A DNA stretch of 64,000 bases from Petunia secreta (taxonomy: Eukaryota > Streptophyta > Magnoliopsida > Solanales > Solanaceae): NCBI GenBank assembly GCA_029990175.1, contig JARKIP010000064.1, positions 13,286,001 to 13,350,000 on the forward strand. Reading direction: 5' to 3'. Each line of letters starts with the position of its first letter. Position 1 is the stretch's first letter. Made by a program: the position numbers and the translations under genes. Positions 34,621-45,816 of the stretch are shown here, piece after piece. The notes below the pieces were generated by a model. The model was not told where the DNA came from, did no database searches, and worked only from the letters and a program-made list of their open reading frames with translations.

Positions 34621-35775
34621 GGGCTACTTGCATTACATTATCAAGAGTTATATATGGTGAAAGTAGTGTTGGGGAGTTGACAGAGTTTGAGAATGAATTT
34701 TGGCATCTAATGAGGATGTTCTTGAAAGAGCATTAGTATATGAAGATAACGTGCTCAATGATGATGAAATTGAAGAATACTTAGAAATTCTTAGCATAGG
34801 AAATGTTCAAGGGTTGAAAAAGTTTGAGGAGCTCGACAGACCGCTGACATTAGCTCCTCCTAAATGTTTATCGAGGAGGCTCCTATTCTTGAAACCAAAC
34901 TTTTACCGTACCAACTCATTTATGTTATGCTTACTTTGGTAAAGGTAACACTTTGCCTGTAATTCTTTCTTCTTTTTGCACGAGGTGCAGGTTGAGAAAG
35001 TTCTAAGGGTGTTACGAGAGCGTAAAAGGGCAATTGGATGGACCATTGCAGATATTAGAGGGATTAGTCGTTCCTTTTGCATGCATGAAATTTTATTGGA
35101 GGAAGACCATCAAGCCTAGTGTCGAGCATCAAAGAAGGCTAAATCCAGTCATGAACGAAGTTATAAATAAGAAGGAATATCAAGTGTCTTGATGCTGAAA
35201 TTGTTTTTCCAATCTCTGATAGCAATTGGGTGAGTCCAATCCAATGTGTTCCAAAAAAGGGAGGTATGATGGTCGTGATGAATATACATAATAAGTTGAA
35301 TCCTACAAGAACAGTCACAGGGCGGTGAATTTGCATTGACTATAGAAAATTAAACAAAGCCACTAGAAAATATCATTTTCCATTTCCGTTTATCGATAAA
35401 ATGTTGGACAAGCTAGTCCGGCATGAATATTACTATTTTCTAGATGGATATTCGGGTTACAATCAGATTGTCATAGCACCAGAAGATCAGGAGAAGACGA
35501 TATTTACATGTCCTTATGACACCTATACCTTTAGAAGGATGCTTTTCGGACTATGTAACGCGCTTGGGACCTTTAGAGAAGCATGACGACGATTTTTACC
35601 AACATGGTGGAAAAATATGTTGAGGTATTTATGGATGATTTCAGTTTTTGTGATTCTTGATGACTGTTTGAAGAAACGAACCTGGTGCTTAATTGGAAAA
35701 ATGCCACTTTATGGTCCACGAGGACATTGTACTTGGGCGTAAAGTGTCAGAGCAAGAGATCGAGGTTAATAGTCT
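34621..35775 (+). pseudogene. Athila/Tat reverse transcriptase, truncated
   Basis: RT motifs occur in order: NWVSPIQCVPKKGG (about 35225-35265), ICIDYRKLNKATRKYHFPFP (35330-35390), FLDGYSGYNQIVIAPEDQEK (35440-35495), RRMLFGLCNALGTF and the catalytic FMDDFSF (35628-35648). Stops and at least two frameshifts break it. Similarity ends near 35775, with no RNase H, integrase or 3' LTR, so the element is 3'-truncated. Confidence 0.9.
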
Positions 35776-37040
35776 CCGATTTAAGTCATGGAAATAGAGT
35801 GACTTTTCATATAGAGCATTTTTATCTTTAAAAGGAAGTTTTCAGCACCACTCCGATTTGATCAAGCTGGATGGTACTAAGTAATTTTATACCCTTATTC
35901 AGAGTTCTCGAATTCAAGACACAGACATTTAAAAAACATTTTATATTTAGAATTGAAATGCTTCAACGCGGATCGTCGAGTCCAAAACGAACTGAAACTG
36001 AAAAAAAAAATTACTTTACTCCAATCACTAGCTGTGTCTTTGACTTGGTAATAACTAAGCTTGCTAAAAATAGCAAAGAGGTGGCGTCATAGTTTGTGTT
36101 GGAGATGGAAGCACGTAACCAGCAGCAGCCATAAATGCCGACAAGTTCCCCCTCTTCCCACCGTTTCACTTTCTTTCTTTTGTTTCCTCATTTTGAAGCA
36201 CCACAATTTTGCTTATTCTTCCCCTATTTTCTCTTTTCCACTTTGTCCCATCTTCAGTACACTATGCTGTTGCTGGGACTACAATGTCCATGCTTGATAT
36301 TGGTTGTCTTCGAGTCGTAGTAAATGTTCTTTTTCGTTGCTGCATAAAAATGTTGTGTGTTAAATATGTATGACGTTATTAATCTTCTACAGAGTTTAAA
36401 CATTACTATATAATTAGTAATTACATAATCAATAATACTTAAGAATTACTAAATTTGTTTTGGTACAAATGAATAGTGAGTAACACTAAGCTGGAAATTT
36501 GAATAACTAAGTGTGTAGCGTTCATATTACGACTCAACTAAACCATTGTTGTTGACCCCAGATTTAGATGTTGGATTACTTTGTCTAAATCACATTATAA
36601 TAACATCTCTATATTTCAAACTTTAGAGCTTCAAAAGTACTTAAACAAAAGGATAACATTTTGCTACAGAAAAAAATATTAAATTTCCATAGGAACAGGC
36701 TTTTTGCAGGTGTACAAGACGTCACTAAACTGAAAATACTGAGCAAAACACGCCATCTTATTTCCATTCTCGTGCTTACTGTAAAGTAATTTCAGACTCC
36801 TTTCACTTTTACCACCCTTGGCAAAAAAATGTTGTGATTGCTAGAAAAGAGCATTCACTATTGATGCTCTCACCCTAGGGAGCACATGTTTTACTACACC
36901 AACATTAGTTATAAAAAAAAAAAAAAAAAAAAATCTTTTTTAAAAAGTTAAAGAAACTATAATATCAATAGTTTATTAAAAATATTAGGGTTTTAGAAGG
37001 AATCAAGTTAAAAAAGACCATCTTATTATTCTTTTTCTTT
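35776..37040. other. Intergenic / distal promoter of the ZF-HD gene
   Basis: No gene recognised. The frames at 35871-36320 carry no known domain. A 21-22-base A run lies at about 36912-36933. The block separates the truncated Athila end from the core promoter of the gene. Confidence 0.5.
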
Positions 37041-37315
37041 GCAGGTTGGGTAATTTATGTCCACACCCTCTATCTTTTCTTATCTTCTCTTCTGATCATC
37101 ATCTTTCTCATCACTAATCATTTCCACATCTCTCTTTCTTTCTCCCTAGCTAGTCCCCTCCCCTCTCACTATCTTATTCTTTTATATACAACCCCACTTT
37201 TAGATCTATTTTCTTTTAGGTATGATGTAGATTATTTTGTTATTAAACTCCAAGATTTACATATATAATTATATATAGAGGGGTGGGTGGTGTGAAGAGA
37301 GTGAAACTATAGAAG
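37041..37315 (+). promoter_or_regulatory. Core promoter and 5' leader of the ZF-HD gene
   Basis: A pyrimidine-rich patch (37058-37180, many CTTTCT/CTCTC words) precedes a TATA-like TTTATATA at 37181-37188, about 130 bases before the ATG. Within the probable leader, 37222-37230 reads ATGATGTAG, a minimal upstream ORF if transcription starts near 37210. The transcription start is inferred from the TATA position only. Confidence 0.55.
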
Positions 37316-38178
37316 ATGGAATTTGATGAACATGAGGAACACGAAGAGGAAATTGGGATCCAAAATATACCAGCTGTCACTGGGAATAATTACCAAACAC
37401 AAGGAAATTCAGTTAGAGTTGGAAGTGAAGAAGGGCTTAATTCAACTGGTGTTAGAAAAAGCAGTACTGTTAGGTATAGAGAGTGTTTGAAGAACCATGC
37501 TGTTGGCATAGGTGGACATGCTACTGATGGATGTGGAGAATTCATGCCTGCAGGCGAAGACGGTAAGTCATGTGACCATCTTACCTAAAAATTTAATATA
37601 ATAAAAGCCTTTAGAATATGTAACCATTTCATTTATAAGTGAATACGCATAATTACTTATTTATATTATGTTTCGCAGGTACTATGGATGCACTTAAATG
37701 TGCAGCTTGCAATTGCCACCGAAATTTCCACCGTAAGGAGGTTGAAGGAGAGGTAGTTCTCCACACCCCACCACCTCACCTCACCCACCACCACCAACCC
37801 CACCATACCCACCACCCCCAATTCTCTCCATTTTCCTCTTATCGAACACCCCACCACCCATCTGGTTACCTACATGTCACCCCACCACCTCATCAAAGAC
37901 CCTTGGCTCTACCATCAACTTCTAGGGAAGATGAAGACATGTCTAACCCAAGCAGCAGTGGTGGGGGTGGGGTGGGTAGTTCAAGAAAGAGGTTTAGGAC
38001 AAAATTCACACAAGAACAAAAGGATAAAATGTTGGCATTTGCTGAAAGATTAGGGTGGCGTATGCAAAAACAAGATGAGGAAGCAGTGCAGCAATTTTGT
38101 GCTGAGACTAATGTCAAGAGACATGTTTTCAAAGTTTGGATGCACAACAACAAGCTCACTCTTGGTAAAAAACCCTAA
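37316..38178 (+). CDS. Zinc-finger homeodomain (ZF-HD) transcription factor
   Basis: Two exons, 37316-37562 and 37679-38178, give 248 aa. The intron is 116 bp (GTAAGT ... TTTCGCAG) and its splice restores the zinc-finger motif. Residues 1-50 are acidic. Residues 52-103 form the ZF-HD dimerisation finger, with Cys57, His61, His68, Cys73, Cys90, Cys93, Cys95, His96 and His100 visible. Residues about 110-160 are His/Pro-rich. Residues about 185-248 form the homeodomain (RKRFRTKFTQEQKDKMLAFA, ending FKVWMHNNKLTLGKKP). Members of this plant-specific family dimerise through the finger and bind AT-rich sites in the nucleus, with roles in floral, leaf or stress regulation. The N-terminal acidic start and the finger spacing fit a full-length member. 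The subgroup is not assigned. The frame is intact. Confidence 0.93.
37563..37678 (+). other. Intron of the ZF-HD gene (116 bp)
   Basis: GTAAGT donor and TTTCGCAG acceptor. Splicing joins codon Gly83 (G|GT) and makes a continuous finger (EDG-TMDALKCAAC). Without it, translation stops within 10 codons. Many ZF-HD genes are intronless, so an intron inside the finger is worth noting. Confidence 0.9.
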
Positions 38179-39802
38179 TAACTTTCTTGATTTCACCTAT
38201 TGATGGAGGAAAATGGGAAGATATGGCAGCTAGTTAATTAGATGATCTGCTAAGGATTTGTTGTAAGAGAGTACTGAATTAACCTTAATTATTTTTATGA
38301 GTCAGTTGGAATTTTATTAACTAGTTTAGGGTTGCTAGTTAGACATTCTTCTGTCATTTGGTTCTTTAATTTATTCTTCCCATTTGTCTACTTCGAATTC
38401 CATCTGATTTTATGTTTAAGTTCTTGGTTTTTTTCAATGCAAATGATGAAGATCAGCCAGCCATTGCTTGCACTAATTAAGTTAACGCCCTATTTGATTT
38501 GTTTTCATCAGTTAGAGACATATGATTAGCAATTAATTCAAACATTTTTTTGTTAACCCAAAAATCCGCTATAATTAGTGTTTTACGATTTAAAATTTGG
38601 TGAATAATAAAATTGTAGTTATTACCCATCTCCACTCAAGTACCAGACTTTCGTTTAAGTAGGAACTTTTGTTTGCATCAAGTTATTTGAACGTTTGTTA
38701 CTGCTAGAACAAAACCCTCATCAACAATTAATTCAACATTATCAGTTCTAATATTGATATTTCTAATTCCCGTGGAATATGAAGTTATGTTACTACTTTT
38801 GGCATTTTCGTGATACATCAGCAAGTTAGCTAGTGTGTTATTATTATCATATATATGATCACATTGATGAAGGAAGAAGGGGATGAATTTCTGGAACAAG
38901 ACTTAGTACGTGTTTAACATGCAAAGGTTACAGCTTCTTCTAAGGCGGATCTTAATTCCCATCTGTCAATCCTGTTCTCTTCTTCACATGCTCAATTGCG
39001 GCGGCTTAATTACTTTTTAGTTCTCCTATAAGCTTTTCTTTAGTGTTATGAGACAGCAGTCTGCAGCATTAATTTCCCTCTCAACTTCCTCTCTTTCATT
39101 TACATCTGCAATTCGTTTTTTATAGTCTTAAAGGATCATTAGACTATGGTTGTTGGAGTTGATACGAAGCCATTATCAAACCTGCTGTCTGCTGATGTCC
39201 TTGGCTACGAAGTGTAAACATAGTATAGGTTACTAGTTTTTCAATATTCACCTTATTGTCTCCTTCGTGTAATAGCATCAATACCCTAAAAATATGATAT
39301 AATGATCATATGCTAGATGATAAATATTCTTGATTTAAGTAGGATCATGGGTGGTCTTAGACTTGTTTTCAAGTGATGGTATCTAAAATATTGGCTTCTT
39401 CGGGGATTTGATAATTTTTTAAAAATTAATCACGTTTATGACATATTGTGCTTATGCTACATCGGTTCTTTATTGAACTCCGCATTTATTTTAATCATAA
39501 AGAACAGGTGTTTCGAATCTTCCCTATCCAATGTTGTTTTGAAAATATGCATGAACCAGCAACAACAATTAATACTACCTTCGTACTTCCAAACATTTTA
39601 GTGAATATCAAGACATCTTACATGTATGAATATATAGGATACTCTGCCAAAACAATTAGACAAAAGTAGTGCTTGGAGATAACTAGGTTGTCCGATAGGT
39701 GAGGAGTGCTAAGTGACATGAGGAATAAAACGGTTTCTGTTACTTCAATTGAGCCGTACCAATTGCATTTAGCTTGAATTTACTTATACATAAAAGACAT
39801 AA
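38179..39802. other. 3' flank of the ZF-HD gene and intergenic
   Basis: The 3' UTR presumably ends within the first few hundred bases; an AATAAAA word at 38605 is a possible polyadenylation signal. No further gene seen. A 22-base word TATATAGGATACTCTGCCAA+AA at 39631-39652 recurs at 40493-40514. Confidence 0.45.
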
Positions 39803-39900
39803 ATGGCAGTCCGGTGCACAAAATATTTCGCATTTCATGCAGAGTTCAGGAAAAGACCGCACCCAAGGGGGCGTGATGTATGCAACCCATCTGGATGAAT
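39803..39900 (+). repeat. Degraded SINE fragment (TS-like)
   Basis: ATGGCAGTCCGGTGCACAAA, then AGTTCAGGAAAAGACCGCAC and CAAGGGGGCGTGATGTATGC, match the conserved body known from Solanaceae TS-type SINEs, with many transitions. Neither the polymerase III box end nor the tail is clear. Confidence 0.6.
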
Positions 39901-40887
39901 TTACTTAAATATAAAATTAATGTTACATATAATAAAATCCCACTCCTTCTAAACCTACTGATCTTGGATCCTTGTTCGTGAGGGAGTAGCTAGAAGAAGA
40001 GAATTGTGTGTTGGAGAGCAAGTTGAACATACATGGAAGGGTGAATTGGGGTAGTGCCATGTTATGCTATGTTGGAGAAAGACTGGTCTATTCAAGAAAC
40101 TGTCGGATAAATTATCACTAGTTCGATCTTATGTTGCATTATTCTGTTCCAGTACAAACATGTGGGGCTTTTCTTTCTTTCCCATCTCATCATATATACC
40201 AAAAACAAGCATTAATCTAGTTTGTTTTTCTTCCGAGAAACATTACAGCTCATTTCCATTTCTAATATGTGGTTGTCTTTCAATCATATTCTGTCATGTT
40301 CAATATCTTTCAATTTCACAATCTTTAGAAAGCTTATTCTGCAATATATTGCCATAGCGTGAACCCCATTAACCAATTTCATGAAACTATTTTTCTTTAA
40401 GGTTCAAAAAAATACTAGTAGGCCATAATGTGAATATGGTGTCTTTAAGAGAATGATGCGCTTTGTCGTAAGTGACTAATGCAGTATCGTCTATATAGGA
40501 TACTCTGCCAAAAGAGGAAAAAAGTAGATTTAACTTTGGCTTTGAGCTCTTCACTTTTGGATTTATAAGAGTACCATTTAGAGAAAAGAATTACTAGAAG
40601 AAAAGGAAAATTTACTAGACTAAAGAGTTAGTTACACGACGGATTATGACACAACTAGAACAAGCATCAACTGATCTGTAAATAATCACGAAGACCAACT
40701 AGTGCAGTTTCCACTTTCCAGTTGCATTTTGATATCTTGCTGAAGAAAATAAATCTTAGGGTACCTTTTTCTCATCTAGTACGCAAAATTTCAGATGAAA
40801 CGAGTTGCAACTTGCAACTAAATGATTTTAGTTTCAATAGTTTTCCGCAAAACAATACTTTATGGAGAATTAGTGATAAGATGTATG
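39901..40887. other. Intergenic, no gene seen
   Basis: AT-rich sequence with short frames lacking recognisable domains. Confidence 0.5.
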
Positions 40888-40896
40888 TCAACATAG

Positions 40897-41896
40897 GGGT
40901 CCTCAGCATATTGCACCCGTAGTCTCTGTGTCTCAATTTTTGTTTTGCACCCTATCCTATTATTTTAAAAAAAAGAAAAAAAAAAAAATTTACACCTCAA
41001 CCTCTTCATTTCCTTGTAAAACAATAAATACATTCTCTTTTAAAATTTTCATGAGGGCAAAATAGGAGATACAAAAATAAAAAATGAAAAGAATGGCACA
41101 AAATGAAAGTAAAAACTCAAAAAAGAAGAAACAAGCATCAGGTTACACTATAATAATTCGTAATTGGCTAATGTGTGTGTATGAAAAGACCTGAGTTTAT
41201 GATACTCTGGTGATTTCTATTAATGATGCAATAATATTTTCAGCCTTGTATATGCTTCAACAATGGACTGCGAAAGATGAAATGTTTCAATTTAGTAGTT
41301 TGCCTGCAGTATCTTATTTATGTGGACATGGGTTTAAAAATTTCTAACATACCCATCAAAATTTTAATCTCTTTTGCATTGCACCGCAAATACTTGATCA
41401 TTAGCTTAAGACCAAAATCAAGTCAAGATGGTATGATAGAATGGATTAATAGTTAATAGATCAAATACTTTGACTTATCAAGTGCAACAAATTCCTTTTA
41501 TTTTGCTATGATCTCACAAAACTTAGACAGAAATGAGCAGAAAGAAGAACTACCAAAGGGAAAATGGTAATGCCTGCAATACTGAATTTATTACTTGATG
41601 TTTGTTTCTTTTTATTTTGAGTTTCTATTTTCATTTTAAGCCTCTTTGTATTTTATAGGGTAACCTAATGCTTTTTCTTCTTTTTTGAGTTTTCACTTTC
41701 ATTTTGTGCCATTCTTTTCATTTTTTATTTGTGTATTTCCCATTTTACCCTCACAAAAAATTTAAAAAGAGAGTGTATTCATTGTTTTGCCAGGAAATGA
41801 AGAGGTTGAGGTGTAAAACATTTTTAAAAAAAGTATTGGATAGGATACTTAACAAAAATTAAGATATAGATTAAGGGTGCAAAATGCTAAGGACCC
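40897..41896. mobile_element. Long-TIR non-autonomous element, MULE type, 1000 bp
   Basis: The ends GGGTCCTCAGCATATTGCACCC and GGGTGCAAAATGCTAAGGACCC begin imperfect inverted repeats about 250 bp long (40897-41150 and 41650-41896). They are flanked by a perfect 9-bp duplication TCAACATAG (40888-40896 and 41897-41905). A 9-bp duplication with long TIRs is the signature of Mutator-like elements. The roughly 490-bp interior has no recognised coding domain. Confidence 0.9.
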
Positions 41897-41905
41897 TCAA
41901 CATAG

Positions 41906-42240
41906 AGAGTAAACTAGAGTACAACTACATTTTGCTGAATTTTGAGAGGCAATTTGATCTTTGGATATATAAGAACAAGACTCCATCAGAGGAAATACAG
42001 ATGGCGTAGTGCAAAAGGGGCTGTGGCTGGGTGATATCACACAAATAGAATGTAGAGAGTGTAAAATGTATGTAGACTTTACCCATTAAGGTGAAGAGGT
42101 TGTTTTGGTAGATCCTTGGCTAAAGAAAAATATTTTTGAAAACATGCTTGAAACAAAACAAGATGCAAATATTATGGTAAAGGAAGTGCTGACATAAACT
42201 AAAGACTACCCAAGGTAGACAAAAAACACCAATAATAACG
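41906..42240. other. Intergenic, no gene seen
   Basis: AT-rich spacer between the MULE-type element and the LINE fragment. No feature supported. Confidence 0.5.
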
Positions 42241-42299
42241 AGGAAGACTAAGATAGAAATAATATATATATAATATGACAGAAATCACTCAGCTGCTAT

Positions 42300-43200
42300 C
42301 TAACCCTCTACCCTAATCTTCGACCTCGGCATTTTTCTATCTAGCTCATATCCTCGGTAATATGAATATGAGTCATGTCTTATCTAATAACATCACCCCA
42401 ATTCTTCTTCTGTTCACCTCTACTTCTCCGTAGATCCAATACTGTCAACCTCTCACACCTTCTCACACCTTCTCACAGGGCATTTGTGATCCTCCTTCTC
42501 TCATGCTCAAACCAACACAGCTTTACTCCTCGCATCTTGTCCACTACTGATGCCACTCCCACCTTATCCCGTATGACTTCATTCCTGATCTTCTCTTTCT
42601 TTGTATACCTGCACTTCCATCTAAGCATCCTCATTTTTACTTGTATCTTCTGAACATGAGTGCTCTTGACTAGCCAGCACCCAGATCCATACAACATAGC
42701 TGATCTTAAAGCCACTATATGGAACTTACTTTAAGTCTAGGTAGAGCTCCTGTACCGCATAGGACACCAAAATCGATCCTCCATTTCATCCAACATGCTT
42801 CTATATGATAACTTATTGACCTAAGATTCTCAAAGCTTTCTTTCTTGGGAATAACTTATGTATCAAGCTTCACTTCCTCATCTGACTCTATATACTCCAT
42901 TTTCGTCCTGTTCAACTTGAAACCTTTAGACTCTAGAGTCTGCCTCCAAACTTCTTGCTTATCATTATCACGGCTGCATGTCTCGTCAACCAAGACAATG
43001 CCATATGCAAATAACAGACACCATGGTACCTCCCATTGAATACTCTGGATTAATTCATCCATCACCAGAGTAAATAAAATTGGACTAAACGCTGACCCCT
43101 GACGTAATCACATCTCGACTGGGAAGTGATCTGAGTCTCTTCACACCGTCTCCACCCAGGTCTTTGCTCCATCATACAAATAGTTAACTAATATGGTCGA
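42300..43200 (-). pseudogene. RTE-type LINE reverse transcriptase fragment
   Basis: Minus-strand translation gives the C-terminal half of a plant RTE-clade RT: a YDGAKTWVETV region, LRQGSAFSPILFTLVMDELI, LLFAYGIVLVDE (43010 region), VWRQTLESKGFKLNRTKMEY, and the tail SAMLYGSGCWLVKSTHVQKI with IRNEVIRDKVGVASVVDKMR. The catalytic F/YADD motif reads FAYG here, so both Asp residues are lost. A gap and frameshift lie at 42720-42850. It is 5'-truncated and dead. Confidence 0.85.
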
Positions 43201-43376
43201 ATTCAATTTGTAATGTTGAGGCTAAACTACTTGATTTGTGCAACACAAAGTGTAACAAGCATTTTCGGAGCTGAAGTTTGCCAAGGCTATGAAGGATGTT
43301 CCCCACTGCAATCTAGAGAATAACATCTGCAACAGAAATGGCAAACTCAGTTCACCAACATAAATAATGCATTTAC

Positions 43377-44479
43377 TAGGGGTGTGAATGGTTCAGTTCG
43401 GTCGATTATTTTAAAAATTTTGTACCATACCAATTTTTCGGTTATCCTAATATATGTAACCAAAATTTGAATTTTTGAAACCGTTCCGATCATCTCGATT
43501 TTTCTTTGGTTTCGGTACACTTTGTTTAATTTTTAATTTTTATTTAGACGTAATCTAAAACTACCTAAAAAAAGATGTACTTTTGCATATAAGTCTAACA
43601 TTGAAAAAGATGTATTACTTCCAATACAAAATTCTTATGTTCAAATGACCAAACTAAAATTTTGACTCCATCTACTAAGTGAATAGTATTACAAACCAAT
43701 AATGATATCATATTCCAGTTGTATGTTTGATTAGGGGTGCCTAAAAGGGATTTATGAGCAACATAGGGGATGAAATTTTTTTTATAATGCAAAATCTGAA
43801 GACTAATTTTCAAAGAGTAGGTACAAATGCATAATCAAAAAATAAGACAGTACCAAACATTGAGATTATTTCTATGCTCATTCATTTTACGAAATAGATA
43901 TATGACTATTATTTATTGTTCTACACTAACTTAAGGTTTAAATTAAGATAATTTGGTATAAATCTATAAAGAGAATACCATCTAAAGTAGACAAACTTTA
44001 TCATACTAACCCAATAAACCAGCAAAAACCTTATAAAATAAATTTATCACTTCATGAGAACTAGATTTAAAAGAGACTGGAAGCGAGTATTGCCGAATAT
44101 ACCTCAATATCAAAGCACAATAGTTTAAACTTTGAATAGTAGTATTGTAGTATAGTAGGCTGGACCTTGGGGTTAGTGATTCCACCCTAAGGCTCAAGCC
44201 TAAAGGTGAAATATTTTATGCTTTTTTATTTTTTTGCTTTATTAGAAACAAAGAGATATATTTATACACATACATCTAATATATAAATATATTTTATGCA
44301 TATAGTTTTATTCAGTTCGGTTCGGTATTTTTTAGGTTTATTTTTATAAAAAATCTAACCTAATTTTCAATACAATTTTAATTTTAAATTGGAACCTACG
44401 ATTTTATGAAAGAATAAAACCTCATAATCGATTCAGTTCGATCATTATGATCGGTTTGCAAATAACTATTGACACCTAA
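43377..44479. mobile_element. Non-autonomous hAT-type element, 1.1 kb
   Basis: The ends TAGGGGTGTGAATGGTTCAG and TTGACACCTAA are imperfect inverted repeats. Internally GGTTCGGTTCGG-like words occur near both ends (43389, 44312, 44430). 8-bp flanks GCATTTAC (43369-43376) and GTATTTAC (44480-44487) match at 7 of 8, fitting an aged hAT target duplication. No transposase is encoded. Confidence 0.75.
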
Positions 44480-44628
44480 GTATTTACAAACTTTAGTTTT
44501 GTCATCCATGCATCTCGTAATAGGTTTGGTATATATATTAAGGGATGCTGATCATGGCCTCATGATGATTTAGAAAAAAAAGAATCTAAACAAAAAACAA
44601 ATACAAATTGCATCAAGTGGAGCGATGT

Positions 44629-45402
44629 TGATGCAAATCGGATTGGCGCTCATGACATTGGCGGATTTAGACTTAACATCAAAAGCTTGCAGTGTTTCAA
44701 AAGAGCTTGGAAGCTAAGAATCAAGGCAAAAGATGGCCAAAGTGAACAAGTGAAGCAGCTGGAGAAAATATTGGAGGCTGCAGGGCATGTTTACAAGCTT
44801 ACTACCTCAATTCCAGAATCAACTCAACGCGATCGCGTGGCCACAGATGCGATCGCGCAGGGACAAACAATTGTGCAGTACGATCGCGAGGTCTCAAATG
44901 CGATCGTGCAGATAGATGAGAAAGGCTGAGGAATATCACCTTCGCAGATGCGTGGCCTTTGGCGCGTTCGCGAAGCACTGCTAGATTGGTCATCGCGATC
45001 GCGCACTTTATGTCGCGATAGCGCTGAGACGATGATTAGAAGCCCACTTCAAGTTATTGAATTTTATTTCAACCCACTTTAAGGGCAATTAAGGCAATGT
45101 TATGCCATTTTTAGAAACCAGTATTTAAGCCCAATTAGCCTCATTTGTTAAGGTTAGACTTTTGATGATTAATTGTGTGAGTAAATATTGGCTAAGTTTG
45201 TTGCTTGAGCATCTCTTTTCCTTGGTTTGCAATTGAATGTTTGAGGATCAAATAGTATTGGTTCATTTTGTTGGACAATTAAAGGGGTAATTAGGCCTTA
45301 CCCCTAATTTGCTTCTTTATTCTCTTCTAATCAAAGTGGATCTTACTTCTATCTTGTTGAATTTTCTTGTTATTTTCCTTATTCATAGTTAGGATCATAC
45401 CA
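44629..45402 (+). repeat. Element C 5' LTR with GCGATCGC palindromes
   Basis: It begins TGATGCAAATCGG and ends GATCATACCA. The region 44828-45025 has three exact GCGATCGC octamers and several one-base variants plus GCGTTCGCGAAG, an unusual CpG density for this DNA. Confidence 0.9.
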
Positions 45403-45404
45403 TT

Positions 45405-45420
45405 TGGTATCAGAGCGCGG
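45405..45420 (+). promoter_or_regulatory. Element C primer-binding site, tRNA-iMet
   Basis: TGGTATCAGAGCGCGG directly follows the LTR (two spacer bases) and matches the complement of the plant initiator-Met tRNA end. Confidence 0.9.
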
Positions 45421-45816
45421 ATTGATGTTTTTTCCTTCAAACACTATCTAGGTTTTGAACATCAAAATCTGAAAAATCACCAAAAAAAAAATCAAAAATC
45501 AAAAATCCAAAAATAAGTCTTAGATTTAGGGTTCCTTTGGATGAAATCTTTGTTACCAATTGTTGGTTGATGATTATAGAAGCTGTTTCTTGAAGGAATC
45601 GAACAACAAACAATATTTGGGGTTTTAATTTGAAGATTTAAAAGTTAGGGTTCTTAACAAAGAATTGGGGCTTTCACATTTTGGGTGTTGATTTTGAAGA
45701 ATTAATCATTGAAATTTTTTCACGGACTTATAAGGAGCTTATATCTCAAATTTGGAGCAAAAACAAGTTGATTTGTGAAGATTCAAGTGAAGAAAATTTT
45801 CAGAAATTCGGAGGTC
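45421..45816 (+). other. Element C leader, first part
   Basis: Untranslated leader with A-runs (CACCAAAAAAAAAATCAAAA at about 45479) and repeated GGGTTC/TTAGGGTT words. No coding frame. It is interrupted at 45817 by the LINE. Confidence 0.5.

Noticed and set aside
36061..36320. Short frames upstream of the ZF-HD gene as a possible separate gene
   Set aside because: No conserved motif; overlapping frames in different phases and pyrimidine-rich composition fit promoter DNA better.
37563..37678. Reading exon 2 as a separate gene starting at the ATG at 37639
   Set aside because: That start lies in the intron; splicing at GTAAGT/CAG restores the complete ZF-HD finger, while the unspliced reading breaks it.
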